Part shown: piece after piece, positions 25,112-34,585 of the stretch
Position numbering within the stretch: position 1 is the first letter of the stretch
Layout: every line of letters begins with the position of its first letter
Assembly (NCBI GenBank): GCA_910579325.1
Contig: CAJTTU010000006.1
Coordinates: forward strand, 1 to 64,000
Length of the DNA: 64,000 nucleotides
Reading direction: 5' to 3'
Source of the DNA: an uncultured Lachnospiraceae bacterium
Lineage (GTDB): Bacteria; Bacillota; Clostridia; Lachnospirales; Lachnospiraceae
Made by a program: the position numbers and the translations under genes
Notes under the pieces: model-generated
The model's database searches: none
The model's input: the letters and a program-made list of their open reading frames with translations, nothing else
Told to the model about the DNA's origin: nothing

Positions 25112-26503
25112 TTATTCAGCGCCGTATTCTGGAAAATCATAGGTGGCCGTCAGTTCCATCCGCTTTTCCGGCTCCATCTCATCATAGTCATACAGCAGAA
25201 AGGCCACGACTTCTTCCGTCATATATGCCTCATAATAATCATAAATAGCCTTGCTGTTTTTCGCCTGTTCCAGCAGCTCCTGATACCGGATATGGAAATC
25301 CTGATGCATACTGTTGTAGGTTTCCGCCGACAGAATATTCAGAAATTCCCTGTCATCCTCCGGTTTTTTTGAAAGGCATATAAAATTTTTGCCCCTTCCG
25401 CATGCCAGCAGGCCGTATTCCTCCCGCAGATATTCGCTTACATTCCGATAACGATAAAACCCTTTCTCATCCTTCCAGCCCTCCTCCCGGATTTCCAGGC
25501 AGCCCTGGCAGAGCTGATCTTCCAGCTGGGAAGAGGAATACCGGGAATCCGGTACCAGCAGCATCAAAATATACATATGGGTCGGATGATGGGCAAGCAA
25601 AGACAGATAGACCTTTTCCTCCCCCGCGATATAAGGCTTTTTCTCCCTTCCCACCAAAGCCTCATCCTCGCCGACGTAGGTCTCATCCAGCGTATGCATC
25701 AGGTAAAACTCGCCCAGATAAACCCGTTCAAGCTCTCCCACGATATCGCTGTCATATTCATATTTCAGACACCCGTCAAGCGCCTCCAAAAGACATCCGG
25801 CAAGCTTTGGCGCCCTGGCATTCCGTTCCTCCCGTTCTTCAAGAAGCCGGTTAATCCGGGTATTTTTCTCATTATCCGCATAGGGCAGAAACAGATAGGA
25901 ATCATTCCGGTAAGTTTTGAAATACAGATCCTTTTTCAAAAGCTTTTCCAGGTACATCCCCTCGCACAGATAAACCTTATTGCCGCCCTCGATTTCCCGG
26001 TACAGGCTGAACATCCGGCGGCTTAAAAATTTCTGCCCGTCCTCGGACACCGTCGTCCCGGAAATGCCGCCGATCTGAAAGCCTTCCGCCTGCAGCTGGT
26101 TCAGATAATCAATAAATCCGTCCGTCAGCATACGGACCACAGCCTGCTGATCCCTGTATTCCGGCGCCACCGCCACCGAGATAATAAACAGGTAATTGAG
26201 CTCGGAAGCAGAATACTCCGCCAGCTCCTCCGGCATAATGTCGTCGTCCCGGATCTTCATGCCTTCTTCCACGATTTCTTCCCACAGCGCAGGCTTTACC
26301 GGAAAAAAATTAATATATCCGGCCGCTTGGTCCTGCTCCCGGTCCATCACACACACGAAAGTCCTGGGATTCTGCCGGTATCTGGCCGCCATCCGTTCCA
26401 GACTGCCCACATATTCGTCCGCATAGCAGGCCCGGTCTATGGCCATAATATTTGGTAAAAAACTTTCGCCAAATTCTTCGCCTTTTAAAATAGAATATTC
26501 CAT
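25112..26503 (-). CDS. GNAT N-acetyltransferase domain protein in the polyamine operon
   Basis: About 463 residues from the ATG 26503 (AGGAGAGATC upstream). Residues about 1-180 look like a GNAT domain: a membrane-free alpha/beta region with FVCVMDREQDQAAGYINFFPV, then YLFIISVAVAPEYRDQQAVVRML, where RDQQAV occupies the acetyl-CoA pyrophosphate loop. The remaining 280 residues are not recognised. Directly downstream of potD, it could acetylate imported polyamines, as spermidine acetyltransferases do, but it is longer than SpeG and this is inference. Confidence 0.65.
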   Translation of the reverse strand: MEYSILKGEEFGESFLPNIMAIDRACYADEYVGSLERMAARYRQNPRTFVCVMDREQDQAAGYINFFPVKPALWEEIVEEGMKIRDDDIMPEELAEYSASELNYLFIISVAVAPEYRDQQAVVRMLTDGFIDYLNQLQAEGFQIGGISGTTVSEDGQKFLSRRMFSLYREIEGGNKVYLCEGMYLEKLLKKDLYFKTYRNDSYLFLPYADNEKNTRINRLLEEREERNARAPKLAGCLLEALDGCLKYEYDSDIVGELERVYLGEFYLMHTLDETYVGEDEALVGREKKPYIAGEEKVYLSLLAHHPTHMYILMLLVPDSRYSSSQLEDQLCQGCLEIREEGWKDEKGFYRYRNVSEYLREEYGLLACGRGKNFICLSKKPEDDREFLNILSAETYNSMHQDFHIRYQELLEQAKNSKAIYDYYEAYMTEEVVAFLLYDYDEMEPEKRMELTATYDFPEYGAE

Positions 26504-26537
26504 GATCTCTCCTGTCACGACATGTCCGGACACTGTA

Positions 26538-27602
26538 TCAGTCCGCCTTAAATTCTTTCCATAATTCGTTCATCAGGTCATTGGCCTCCGTACTTAACTG
26601 CAGGGATACCTCGCAGTTGTCCGTGGCATGCTCGGAAGGAACCAGCGCTTCATTCTGCCTGTCTTCCTCGGACAAAGCGTTAATCACCGCTTCGTTGGGC
26701 GTGGAATAGTAGATATATTCAAAATTCTTCATAGCGATGTCTTCTCTGCATAAGAAATCCAGAAACTGCTGTGCGGCCTCAATATTGTCACAGGATTTTG
26801 TAATCACCCAGCCGTCCAGCCAGACATTGGAACCCTCTTTTGGAATCACATAGGCCAGGTTTTCATTGTACTGGTTTCCCAGATAGGCCTCGCCGGAATA
26901 TACCACAGCCATCGCCGCATTTCCGGCCACCACCTCGTCTCTGGCCTCGTCCACCAGATACGCCTGTACGTCCGGTTTCTGCTTAATCAGCAGCTCCTGG
27001 GCTTCGCGCATCTCTCCTTCGTCATTGCTGTTCAGGGAATAGCCCAGATATTTCAGCGCCAGCATATAGGTGTCCCGCATACTGTTCTGCATCACGATCT
27101 CTCCGGCATAGTCTCCGTTAAACAGCACTTCCCAGCTGTCCACAGGGCCATTTGTCTTCGTGGTGTCATAGAGAATGCCCATGGTTCCCCAGAAATAAGG
27201 GACCGTATAGCTGTTTTCCGGGTCAACGGCTTTTGCCAGCTCCCAGTATTTTTCTCCGATATTTCCTATGTATTCCATATTCCCGATGTCAATTTTCTGC
27301 AATTCATCTTCCTGAATCAGCCGCTGCAGCATATAGTCCGTGGTACACAGCAGATCGTAGGAGATGGCGCCGGATTTGTACTTTGTATACATTTCTTCCG
27401 GCGTCAGCGCCTCCTCATATTTGATTTCGATTCCCGTCTCCTCCGTAAACTGCCGGATCACGTCGGGGTCCATATACTCGCCGTAATTGAAAATGGTCAG
27501 ACTTCCGTTTTCCGCCTTCTTTTTTGCGCAGCCTGCTCCCGACAACGCCACTGAAAGGATCACTACTCCCATTGTAATCACTGAAAATATCTTTTTGTTC
27601 AT
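26538..27602 (-). CDS. potD: Spermidine/putrescine ABC transporter substrate-binding lipoprotein
   Basis: Extracellular polyamine-binding lipoprotein, about 354 residues. A signal peptide ends in the lipobox LSGAGC near residue 25, followed by the mature domain with LTIFNYGEYMDPDVIRQFTEETGI, typical of PotD/PotF. Start taken as the ATG at 27602 with GAGGT upstream. It follows potC after a 165-base gap in which nothing was recognised. Confidence 0.93.
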   Translation of the reverse strand: MNKKIFSVITMGVVILSVALSGAGCAKKKAENGSLTIFNYGEYMDPDVIRQFTEETGIEIKYEEALTPEEMYTKYKSGAISYDLLCTTDYMLQRLIQEDELQKIDIGNMEYIGNIGEKYWELAKAVDPENSYTVPYFWGTMGILYDTTKTNGPVDSWEVLFNGDYAGEIVMQNSMRDTYMLALKYLGYSLNSNDEGEMREAQELLIKQKPDVQAYLVDEARDEVVAGNAAMAVVYSGEAYLGNQYNENLAYVIPKEGSNVWLDGWVITKSCDNIEAAQQFLDFLCREDIAMKNFEYIYYSTPNEAVINALSEEDRQNEALVPSEHATDNCEVSLQLSTEANDLMNELWKEFKAD

Positions 27603-27769
27603 CAAACATTACCTCTTTTCCGAAACTTTTATTAAAAATTCTCATCTAAAACTTTTTCATATTTTTCTACATTTTTCCACACTTGAGTTCTCCCGCGACA
27701 GGCAGCTCCAAAACCGCTCTGTTCCATACGCAGAAACATTCCTCATACGGCCTGAATCCATACGTTTTT

Positions 27770-28606
27770 TCAAAATCTCTGTTCTTCCTTCACCGCCGTT
27801 TTTTTCTCGGGCCAGTAATTGACCGCCAGCAGGATGATAAACATCGTGGCAAATATAATCGTGGACAGGGCATACATCTCCGGCTTGATTCCCTTGCGGA
27901 TTTCTCCGTAAATCATCGTGGACAGCGTATTGACCCCCGCCCCTTTTGTGAAATAGGTAATCACAAAATCGTCCATGGACATGGTAAATGCCATAAAAAA
28001 GCCTGACACGATGCCGCTTAACAGCTGGGGCAGAATCACCCGGAAAAAGCCGTAGACCGCATTGGCCCCCAGGTCCCGGGCCGCCTCATAGAGGCTTATG
28101 TTCATCTGCCGGATTTTGGGCATAACGCTTAAAATCACATAGGGAATATTAAAGGTAATATGGGCGATCAGGACGCTCCCAAACCCCAGCGGCATAAAAT
28201 GGACAAACCAGAGCATCAGGGATATCCCGGTCACAATATCCGCGTTTAAAATAGGGATATTGGTAAAAATCATCATAATCTGATAGTTCCGCTGCCGCAT
28301 GGCATGAATTCCAAGCGCCGCCAGCACGCCGATCACCGTGGCGATCAGCGCCGACAAAAAAGCCAGCACCAGCGTCGTCACCAGCGCATCCATAATCTGC
28401 TGGTTGGAAAAAAGCCGCCCGTACCAGTCCAGGGTAAACCCGCCCCAGGTCACCCGGGATCTGGACTGGTTAAAGGAAAGTACGATCAGCACCAGAATCG
28501 GCGCGTATAAAAACAGGACGATCAGTCCGATATAACATCTGCTCAGCAGATTCTTTAAGCCATTGATTCCGTGGAACGAATTTCCGGATTTCATCTTTCT
28601 CACCAT
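27770..28606 (-). CDS. potC: Spermidine/putrescine ABC transporter permease PotC
   Basis: Inner membrane permease, 278 residues, six membrane segments, with the EAA loop YEAARDLGANAVYGFFRVILPQL near residue 185. Start could be ATG 28606, overlapping the potB stop by seven bases, or ATG 28594 with GGTGAG before it. PotB and PotC form the channel of the polyamine importer. Confidence 0.93.
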   Translation of the reverse strand: MVRKMKSGNSFHGINGLKNLLSRCYIGLIVLFLYAPILVLIVLSFNQSRSRVTWGGFTLDWYGRLFSNQQIMDALVTTLVLAFLSALIATVIGVLAALGIHAMRQRNYQIMMIFTNIPILNADIVTGISLMLWFVHFMPLGFGSVLIAHITFNIPYVILSVMPKIRQMNISLYEAARDLGANAVYGFFRVILPQLLSGIVSGFFMAFTMSMDDFVITYFTKGAGVNTLSTMIYGEIRKGIKPEMYALSTIIFATMFIILLAVNYWPEKKTAVKEEQRF

Positions 28607-29439
28607 ATCGCCGACCGTTTCCCCTCCCTGTCATTTTTCATCGTAAAGGCCATGCTGATCAGCACGAAAATCATCAGAGAGACCGACAGGCCCGAGCCCA
28701 GGTTCTGGTTCATGCTTTTGGTAAATTCCTGCTCGATCACATTACCAATCAGCTGCAGCTTTCCGCCGCCTAAAATATCGGAGATCACGAAGGAGGTCAT
28801 GGAGGGAACGAAAACCATCACGATCCCGCTTAACAGCCCCGGTATGGAAAGGGGGAAAATCACCTTGCAAAATACCGTGAATCCATTGGCCCCCAGATCT
28901 CTGGCCGCCTCGATCAGATCCTCGTTGATCTCTGCCACCGCATTGAAAATGGGCAGCATCATATAGGGCAGGTAGTCATAGACCACGCCGATCATAATCG
29001 CCGTCCCCGTATTGGCCACGGAAAGTTCATGAAGGCCCGCCGACCGCAGCAGGAAATTCAGGATTCCGTTATTGGAAAGAATCATCTGCCAGGCCAGAAT
29101 CCTAAGAATAAAGTTCATCCACATCGGAAGAATCAGGACAAACATCATAAAGCCCTTTTTTCCCATATTCAGCTGCCGCATGGCCAGCACCAGCGGATAA
29201 GACAGCAGAATGCAGAGCAGCGTGCAGCCTGCGGCGATCTCTAAGGAAAACAGCATGGCTTTCAGATGGATCGGGTCAAAAATAGCCACGATATTCCCAA
29301 ACGTGAATCCGCCCTCTCTCGCGGTCAGCGCCGCCTTTATAATCATACAGAGCGGAATCACCGTAAAGCCCAGCACCCAGACCGCATAGGGGCCGGACAG
29401 CCAGATTCGTTTATTGACTGATTTGAGTCTGTTTATCAT
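28600..29439 (-). CDS. potB: Spermidine/putrescine ABC transporter permease PotB
   Basis: Inner membrane permease, about 279 residues, six membrane segments, EAA loop IEAARDLGANGFTVFCKVIFPL near residue 190. The ATG at 29439 is chosen because TTTGGAG lies six bases upstream; two earlier in-frame start codons are too close to that site. A short copy of the leader motif (ATTGCGGAACT, five bases, TGGAG) stands in the 29-base gap after potA. Confidence 0.93.
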   Translation of the reverse strand: MINRLKSVNKRIWLSGPYAVWVLGFTVIPLCMIIKAALTAREGGFTFGNIVAIFDPIHLKAMLFSLEIAAGCTLLCILLSYPLVLAMRQLNMGKKGFMMFVLILPMWMNFILRILAWQMILSNNGILNFLLRSAGLHELSVANTGTAIMIGVVYDYLPYMMLPIFNAVAEINEDLIEAARDLGANGFTVFCKVIFPLSIPGLLSGIVMVFVPSMTSFVISDILGGGKLQLIGNVIEQEFTKSMNQNLGSGLSVSLMIFVLISMAFTMKNDREGKRSAIW

Positions 29440-29451
29440 TTGCATCTCCAA

Positions 29452-29468
29452 ATTTAGTTCCGCAATTC
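29452..29468 (-). repeat. Leader motif, short copy D (upstream of potB)
   Basis: Minus-strand ATTGCGGAACT followed by five bases and TGGAG. Only the start-proximal half of the element is present; no ACAGCAACGG partner lies in the short potA-potB gap. Confidence 0.55.
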
Positions 29469-29480
29469 TCTTGTTATAAT

Positions 29481-30554
29481 CTACTCATCTTCCCTGACGA
29501 CCCGGGCGTCCTCGGAATGGGGCTTGTGCATGATCTGGATATTATCCGGCAGGATCGTAAGCCCCACCATGGAGCCTACCGAAGCCGGATTCACGTCCTG
29601 AATGCTCCAGTCGTACTCCCCGGCTCGGACCTTGATCTCATAATAAGCGCCCTTGAAAATCACCGAGATCACCCGGCCCGTCAGATATCCGGTTTCCGGC
29701 GCTGTGATCTCCAGATCCTCCGGCCGGATCACCACGTCCACCAGCTCATCTTTTCCGAACCCGGTATCCACGCAGGGGATCGGCACGCCCTGAATCTGCA
29801 CCAGCCGGTCGGCTTTCATAATGCCGTCGATAATATTGCTGGCTCCGATAAAGTCGGCCACAAAAGCGTTCTGGGGTTCGTCGTAAATACTTTTCGAGGT
29901 CCCCATCTGCTGTACCAGCCCTTTATTCATCACGACGATGCGGTCGGACATGGTCAGCGCTTCCTCCTGGTCATGGGTGACATAGATAAAAGTAATGCCT
30001 ACTTCTTTTTTGATTTTAATCAGTTCCCGCTGCATCTCATGGCGCAGCTTCAAGTCCAGCGCCCCTAAAGGCTCGTCGAGAAGAAGAACCTTCGGCTCAT
30101 TCACGATGGCCCGGGCGATGGCCACCCGCTGCTGCTGGCCGCCGCTTAAGGAATCCGGTTTTCTGGACTCATATCCGTCCATATTCACCAGTTTTAACGC
30201 ATATTGAATCTTATCCTTAATATATTGGCCGCTCTTCTTTTTCAGCTTCAGCCCGAAGGAAATATTTTCCTCCACGCTCATATGGGGAAACAGGGAATAT
30301 TTCTGGAATACCGTATTCACATTCCGCTTATCCGGCGGAAATCCGGTGATATCCTTTCCCTCGAACAGAACCCTGCCCTCATCCGGCTTCTCAAATCCGC
30401 CGATAATCCGAAGCGTCGTCGTTTTCCCGCAGCCGGAGGGGCCTAAAAGGGTAATAAATTCATTCCGCCGGATCTCCAGGTCCAGGCTGTTGATAATCAG
30501 CTTTCCCTCGAAGGACTTGCTGATGGAATCCAACTGTAAAATAACGTCGTTCAT
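29481..30554 (-). CDS. potA: Spermidine/putrescine ABC transporter ATP-binding protein
   Basis: ATPase of the polyamine importer, 357 residues. Walker A GPSGCGKTT near residue 38, signature LSGGQQQR near 139, Walker B VLLLDEPLGALD near 160, switch His in YVTHDQEEA near 195; residues about 240-350 are the regulatory TOBE-type domain. First transport gene of the potABCD operon, following the XRE-cupin regulator. Confidence 0.95.
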   Translation of the reverse strand: MNDVILQLDSISKSFEGKLIINSLDLEIRRNEFITLLGPSGCGKTTTLRIIGGFEKPDEGRVLFEGKDITGFPPDKRNVNTVFQKYSLFPHMSVEENISFGLKLKKKSGQYIKDKIQYALKLVNMDGYESRKPDSLSGGQQQRVAIARAIVNEPKVLLLDEPLGALDLKLRHEMQRELIKIKKEVGITFIYVTHDQEEALTMSDRIVVMNKGLVQQMGTSKSIYDEPQNAFVADFIGASNIIDGIMKADRLVQIQGVPIPCVDTGFGKDELVDVVIRPEDLEITAPETGYLTGRVISVIFKGAYYEIKVRAGEYDWSIQDVNPASVGSMVGLTILPDNIQIMHKPHSEDARVVREDE

Positions 30555-30624
30555 TCGTCTTCATATCCTTTTGGTATAATGCTTCGCCGCAATCCTGCCG
30601 GGCATCATCTATCTTTTAATCAAT

Positions 30625-31161
30625 TTAAAAGCTGGGCGGGCTGCTGATCCACAAAATCGTGGAAACCCGTTTGCTGGCCGAACTGATCCGGTGCTTTTTA
30701 TTGGCCTGGAAGATAAAGGAGTCCCCTTTCCGCACCACATAGGCTTTGTCCGCATAATGCACCTGGATTTTACCCTCCAGCACATAGCCAAATTCTTCTC
30801 CCTCGTGAGGCTTGTCAAGAGGCATGGACTGACCCGGCTGGAGCCGCACCAGAATCGGCTCTAAGCTTCTTGACTGAGCCGTGGCGATCAGCCAGGTAAT
30901 GCTGTTGCCCTCCTCGTCCTCCTTCTCAAAATAATCCTCTTTTGGAAATACGATCTGCTGATCGTCTCCCTCATGAAAGAAATCGGACAAATTCGTTCCC
31001 AGACACTCCACGATATCCAGAAGCGTGGACACCGACGGCGCCGTCAGTCCCCGCTCAAGCTGGGAAATAAACCCCTTTGTCAGCTCCGTCCGGTCTGCCA
31101 GCTCTTCCTGGGTCAGCCCGTTCTGATTCCTTAAGTCCCGTATCTTAGCCCCGATCTTCAT
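30625..31161 (-). CDS. XRE-family regulator with cupin domain (PuuR-like)
   Basis: 178 residues: helix-turn-helix at about 5-60 (RDLRNQNGLTQEELADRTELTKGFISQLERG) and cupin at about 105-175 (LQPGQSMPLDKPHEGEEFGYVLEG). The same architecture is found in PuuR, the putrescine-responsive repressor of Escherichia coli. Its place at the head of potABCD suggests it senses polyamines and controls this operon. The ribosome site is weak (AAAGAAGAAA). Confidence 0.88.
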   Translation of the reverse strand: MKIGAKIRDLRNQNGLTQEELADRTELTKGFISQLERGLTAPSVSTLLDIVECLGTNLSDFFHEGDDQQIVFPKEDYFEKEDEEGNSITWLIATAQSRSLEPILVRLQPGQSMPLDKPHEGEEFGYVLEGKIQVHYADKAYVVRKGDSFIFQANKKHRISSASKRVSTILWISSPPSF

Positions 31162-31218
31162 GACGGTTTCTTCTTTCTATGTATTTAGAGTTACTAAACT
31201 TTTTATTTATCCTTATCA

Positions 31219-31246
31219 ATTATACATATACTAATATAAAAGTCAA
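31219..31246 (-). promoter_or_regulatory. Promoter of the XRE-potABCD operon
   Basis: Minus-strand TTGACT (31246-31241), 16 bases, TATAAT (31224-31219), in AT-rich DNA about 60 bases before the regulator ATG. A partial dyad, AGTT TAGT AACT, lies just downstream (about 31189-31200) and may be the operator. Confidence 0.65.
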
Positions 31247-31411
31247 CTATTATTGTGATAAAACATTTCATAAATTTTTAATTGATAGCAGCTGTTTTTC
31301 ACTAAATCCGATAAAGTATGCTGCCGATATATTTTTACAAATAATTCGTTTTTAAAATTCCACTTCGATAAAGCAAAGCCTGCATATCCTCACGGTGCAT
31401 CTTTTGGTATG

Positions 31412-31440
31412 AAAAAAACGGCGGTTGTCACAACCGCCGG
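31412..31440 (-). terminator. Rho-independent terminator of the GH3 gene
   Basis: Perfect 9-bp stem CGGCGGTTG with CAACCGCCG and a three-base loop (31419-31439), followed in minus-strand reading by seven T residues. Confidence 0.85.
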
Positions 31441-31571
31441 TAAAATCTCTGAAAACACATGCGCCTTCCAAAACTTATCACATCGTTTTTATGCTATTTC
31501 ATGTTATATTCACACTATTTTACATACTTTTACGCCATTCTCACGTCCCTTGACATCACTTCACCCCATTG

Positions 31572-34121
31572 TCACGCCAGCTTTCGTATCATCTCCGCAA
31601 TCCGCTTCGCCGACAATTGCAGCTCGGCCCTGGTCAGCGCATAAGGATGGGAGGAATCCTCCAATGCCTTCATAATATCCGCCTTGTCGGAAGGAAGTCC
31701 CGGCATCGTCAGATCATTACCTGCCTTTACATTGCCAGCGCAGGAAGCGCAGGGCCATTTTCCGCCCTTCTGTCCCATACCGCCGGTTACCAGCCAGTCT
31801 GTCATGACAACGCCGGCAAAGCCCCACTCGTCTCGAAGCGTACAGGTCTGGATATCCTTCAAACTGCAGGCATGCTCACCGTTAATCAGGTTATAAGAGC
31901 TCATAACAAAATGAGGCTGGGCTTTTTTCACGCAGATCTCAAACCCCTTCAGATAAATCTCCCGCAGCGCCCGCTCTCCCACGACACTGTTGGAAAAATA
32001 ACGGTTGGTCTCCTGATTGTTGCAGGCATAATGCTTAATTGTGGTGGCGCATCCCTTATGGGCCTGCACGCCCGCCGTAATGCCTGCCGCCATACAGCCG
32101 GAGAGATAAGGGTCCTCGGAATAATACTCAAAATTCCGCCCGCACAGAGGAGAACGGTAAATATTCAGAGCCGGCGCCAGCCACAGGTGAACGCCAAACA
32201 GCTCCATCTCCTTCCCCACCAGGTCGCCGCACTGTCTGGCCAGCTCGTCATTCCAGGACTGAGCCAGATCCGTGCCAATCGGAATCGCCACGCAGTACTG
32301 ATAATGGACAGGCGCCGCTTCTTCCTCTGCGCCGGGCTTCGGCGCGGATGCGGCCATCGCCTGCCGTTCCTCCTGCGTAAACATTACCATCATATCCTCT
32401 CCCAGATTCGAGGATAGCGCCTTGGCGGTTTCGCCAATCTGTTTGTAAGTCGGCGCAAGGCGCAGACCCGCCGGGCCGTCCGCCATCACCAATACCGGCA
32501 GCCCCAGCTCTTCAAGCCGATGAGTTGTCTCCCCTGCCGCGCCTGCCACGTTGGTAGCCGCATTGCCGATGATCTCCATCATATCCTCCGCATCCTTGTA
32601 CGCACCGATGCAGAGCCAGGCCAGCTGTTCATCCGTCAGTCCGGCTATAAATTCATCCGTCGTCTTAGAACCGTTTAATACCTCGCACCATCTCACCGCA
32701 GGCCCTGCCTGCAGTTCGGCCGGCGCTTCCTGATAAACCGTTTTCCGTACCGCAAGCTCTGCCCCCCGAATGGAGATCACCTTCGCATTTGCCTTTTCTT
32801 CCGCTTCCCCTTCATAAGTGATAGCCGCACCTTCCGGCTTTAAATCTTCAAATCCGCTGGTATTGCAGATATTTTTATCCTTTTCCACCGCCGTGGTTTC
32901 ATCCAGCGCAACGGCCCCTACGATATGGGTATTCCTGGAGCAGTTTCCCACCCGTATATAATAAGTGCCCGCCTCCATCACATAGGAGGCGCACTCCGTG
33001 CAGTAGGAAGCCATCGACTTCGTATCAAAAGAGATCGTGACATCCTGGCTTTCCCCCGGCAACAGCTCCCTTGTCTTGGCGTAGGCTGCCAGCTCCTGCC
33101 AGGGCTTGTCCAATTTCCCGGTCGGCGCGGAGTAATACACCTGCACCACCTCTTTGCCGGCGGCATTTCCCGTATTGGTCACCGCTGCGGTCACTGTCAC
33201 TTTGGAAGCGTCCGCCGTTATATTTCTTTGCTCTACGGCAAAGGTGGTGTACCCCAGCCCATAGCCAAAGGGAAAATCTGGCTTGCGGTCAAAGGTATCA
33301 AAATACCGGTATCCTACGTAAATCCCTTCTTTATAATATGTGTCGTCCGGATGTCCAAAGCCCTCCGTGGAGGAATATTCCCCGATCGGCGCCCAGGTCA
33401 TGGTCAGCTTTCCGGAGGGATAGCTTTTTCCGAGAAGCACATCTGACAGCGCGTCTCCTGTAGCAGAGCCCAGCTGTCCCATCAGCAAAATGGTCCCTGC
33501 TTCCTCCACCGGCTTCAGGTCGATCATGCCGCCTACATTTAACACAAGCACAAACTTTTCATACCGCGCGTTCAGCGCCTGAATATCCCGAATCTCCGTC
33601 CCGGTCAGGTGAATGTCTCCGGCCACGGCCGCTCTGTCTGCGCCCTCTCCCGAATTGCGGGCCAGCACGTAAACCGCCGTATCGCCTTCCCCTTCTAACG
33701 GAAGCTCATATTCCGGTTCCGGACAGGTCTTTCCCATGGCATACATTGCATAGTGATTGCCCGTCAGGCCCGCCGCTTTCGCCTCCCTGCGCAGTCCCTC
33801 ATAGAAAGCTTCCTTTGCTTCCGCCCGCACCCGGTCATAGCCGTCCAGCCAGCCGTCCGTGGTAATCGTAAATCCTGCGTTCCGCAGCCCTTCTTCCACC
33901 GTCACAAAATGACGTACATTCACGTCTCCTGAGCCGGTGCCGCCTTTGACGGTTTTCCTTGCGCCGCTTCCGTACAGCGCCAGCTTACCGGTCTCCTTCA
34001 GCGGAAGCAACCCGTTATTTTTCAAAAGCACCATACATTCCGGCGCCAGCTTACGCACTGTCTCAATGTGCTCTTTCTCAAAATCCTGGACCTGGATCGT
34101 ATCAATTCTGATTTTATTCAT
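31572..34121 (-). CDS. Glycoside hydrolase family 3 beta-glycosidase, circularly permuted
   Basis: 849-residue glycosidase, no signal peptide, so cytoplasmic. The order is reversed relative to usual GH3 enzymes: the (alpha/beta)6 C-domain comes first (about 1-265, with LPLKETGKLALYGSGA), then a fibronectin III-like domain (about 285-375), then the TIM barrel (about 500-849) with the catalytic nucleophile Asp775 in GVVMTDW. The same permutation is known in beta-glucosidases of Ruminococcus albus and Butyrivibrio. Substrate is probably a beta-glucoside or xyloside taken up as an oligosaccharide. It stands alone, with promoter and terminator of its own. Confidence 0.9.
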   Translation of the reverse strand: MNKIRIDTIQVQDFEKEHIETVRKLAPECMVLLKNNGLLPLKETGKLALYGSGARKTVKGGTGSGDVNVRHFVTVEEGLRNAGFTITTDGWLDGYDRVRAEAKEAFYEGLRREAKAAGLTGNHYAMYAMGKTCPEPEYELPLEGEGDTAVYVLARNSGEGADRAAVAGDIHLTGTEIRDIQALNARYEKFVLVLNVGGMIDLKPVEEAGTILLMGQLGSATGDALSDVLLGKSYPSGKLTMTWAPIGEYSSTEGFGHPDDTYYKEGIYVGYRYFDTFDRKPDFPFGYGLGYTTFAVEQRNITADASKVTVTAAVTNTGNAAGKEVVQVYYSAPTGKLDKPWQELAAYAKTRELLPGESQDVTISFDTKSMASYCTECASYVMEAGTYYIRVGNCSRNTHIVGAVALDETTAVEKDKNICNTSGFEDLKPEGAAITYEGEAEEKANAKVISIRGAELAVRKTVYQEAPAELQAGPAVRWCEVLNGSKTTDEFIAGLTDEQLAWLCIGAYKDAEDMMEIIGNAATNVAGAAGETTHRLEELGLPVLVMADGPAGLRLAPTYKQIGETAKALSSNLGEDMMVMFTQEERQAMAASAPKPGAEEEAAPVHYQYCVAIPIGTDLAQSWNDELARQCGDLVGKEMELFGVHLWLAPALNIYRSPLCGRNFEYYSEDPYLSGCMAAGITAGVQAHKGCATTIKHYACNNQETNRYFSNSVVGERALREIYLKGFEICVKKAQPHFVMSSYNLINGEHACSLKDIQTCTLRDEWGFAGVVMTDWLVTGGMGQKGGKWPCASCAGNVKAGNDLTMPGLPSDKADIMKALEDSSHPYALTRAELQLSAKRIAEMIRKLA

Positions 34122-34217
34122 GACCGTATCTCCTCTCTCAGCTTTATGAACGTTTGCGGCTTTAAATCAAATTCGTCCGTCCATTGTCATATAGAATCTC
34201 AAAATTCTTTTTAGACC

Positions 34218-34246
34218 ATTATATACCCTAAAAAAACTTTCCTCAA
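34218..34246 (-). promoter_or_regulatory. Promoter of the GH3 gene
   Basis: Minus-strand TTGAGG (34246-34241), 17 bases, TATAAT (34223-34218), about 95 bases before the ATG. Confidence 0.65.
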
Positions 34247-34351
34247 TCACATTTTCTTTTATCCTGATCAAGCTGTCAGACACAACGTTATTCCCTCTGC
34301 AAACGGCGTCTGCCAACCCGCATAAACGGTTCCCGTGAGGACTTAAAAAAT

Positions 34352-34492
34352 ATGGAACCCTGCTATCACAAGACTAAAACGCATATCAAAAAAGGATGTA
34401 TGGCACATGGAGAAACACAGGAAGAAGCGCTGAAGGAAATTGAATATCCGAACGCTGCCGCGCACAATCTGAAAGGGCAGACCACCCGTTGA
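34352..34492 (+). pseudogene. HicB-type antitoxin remnant
   Basis: A 46-residue open frame containing KKGCMAHGETQEEALKEIE, which matches the conserved core of HicB-family antitoxins (PDLxGCxxxGxTxEEAL). The upstream strand that should precede it and the C-terminal half are missing or scrambled (YPNAAAHNLKGQTTR). No HicA toxin was found beside it. There is no good ribosome site, so a decayed fragment is likely. Confidence 0.45.
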
Positions 34493-34585
34493 ATGGCCTG
34501 CCTTTCACATTTTATTCCCATGTCAATTTTTACGGCCTACAAGCACAATATCTTTTTTGCAGATACACCTGCACAGCCCCGGACC

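Larger units (their letters stand above)
31162..31571. other. 410-base region between the XRE-cupin gene and the GH3 gene
   Basis: Holds the minus-strand promoter of the polyamine operon and the terminator of the GH3 gene. The rest (31260-31400, 31440-31570) is AT-rich with no recognised feature. Confidence 0.6.
34122..34585. other. 464-base region between the GH3 gene and gltD
   Basis: Holds the GH3 promoter and a HicB-like remnant on the plus strand. The remainder, including the 90 bases after the gltD stop, shows no recognised gene or clear terminator. Confidence 0.5.
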
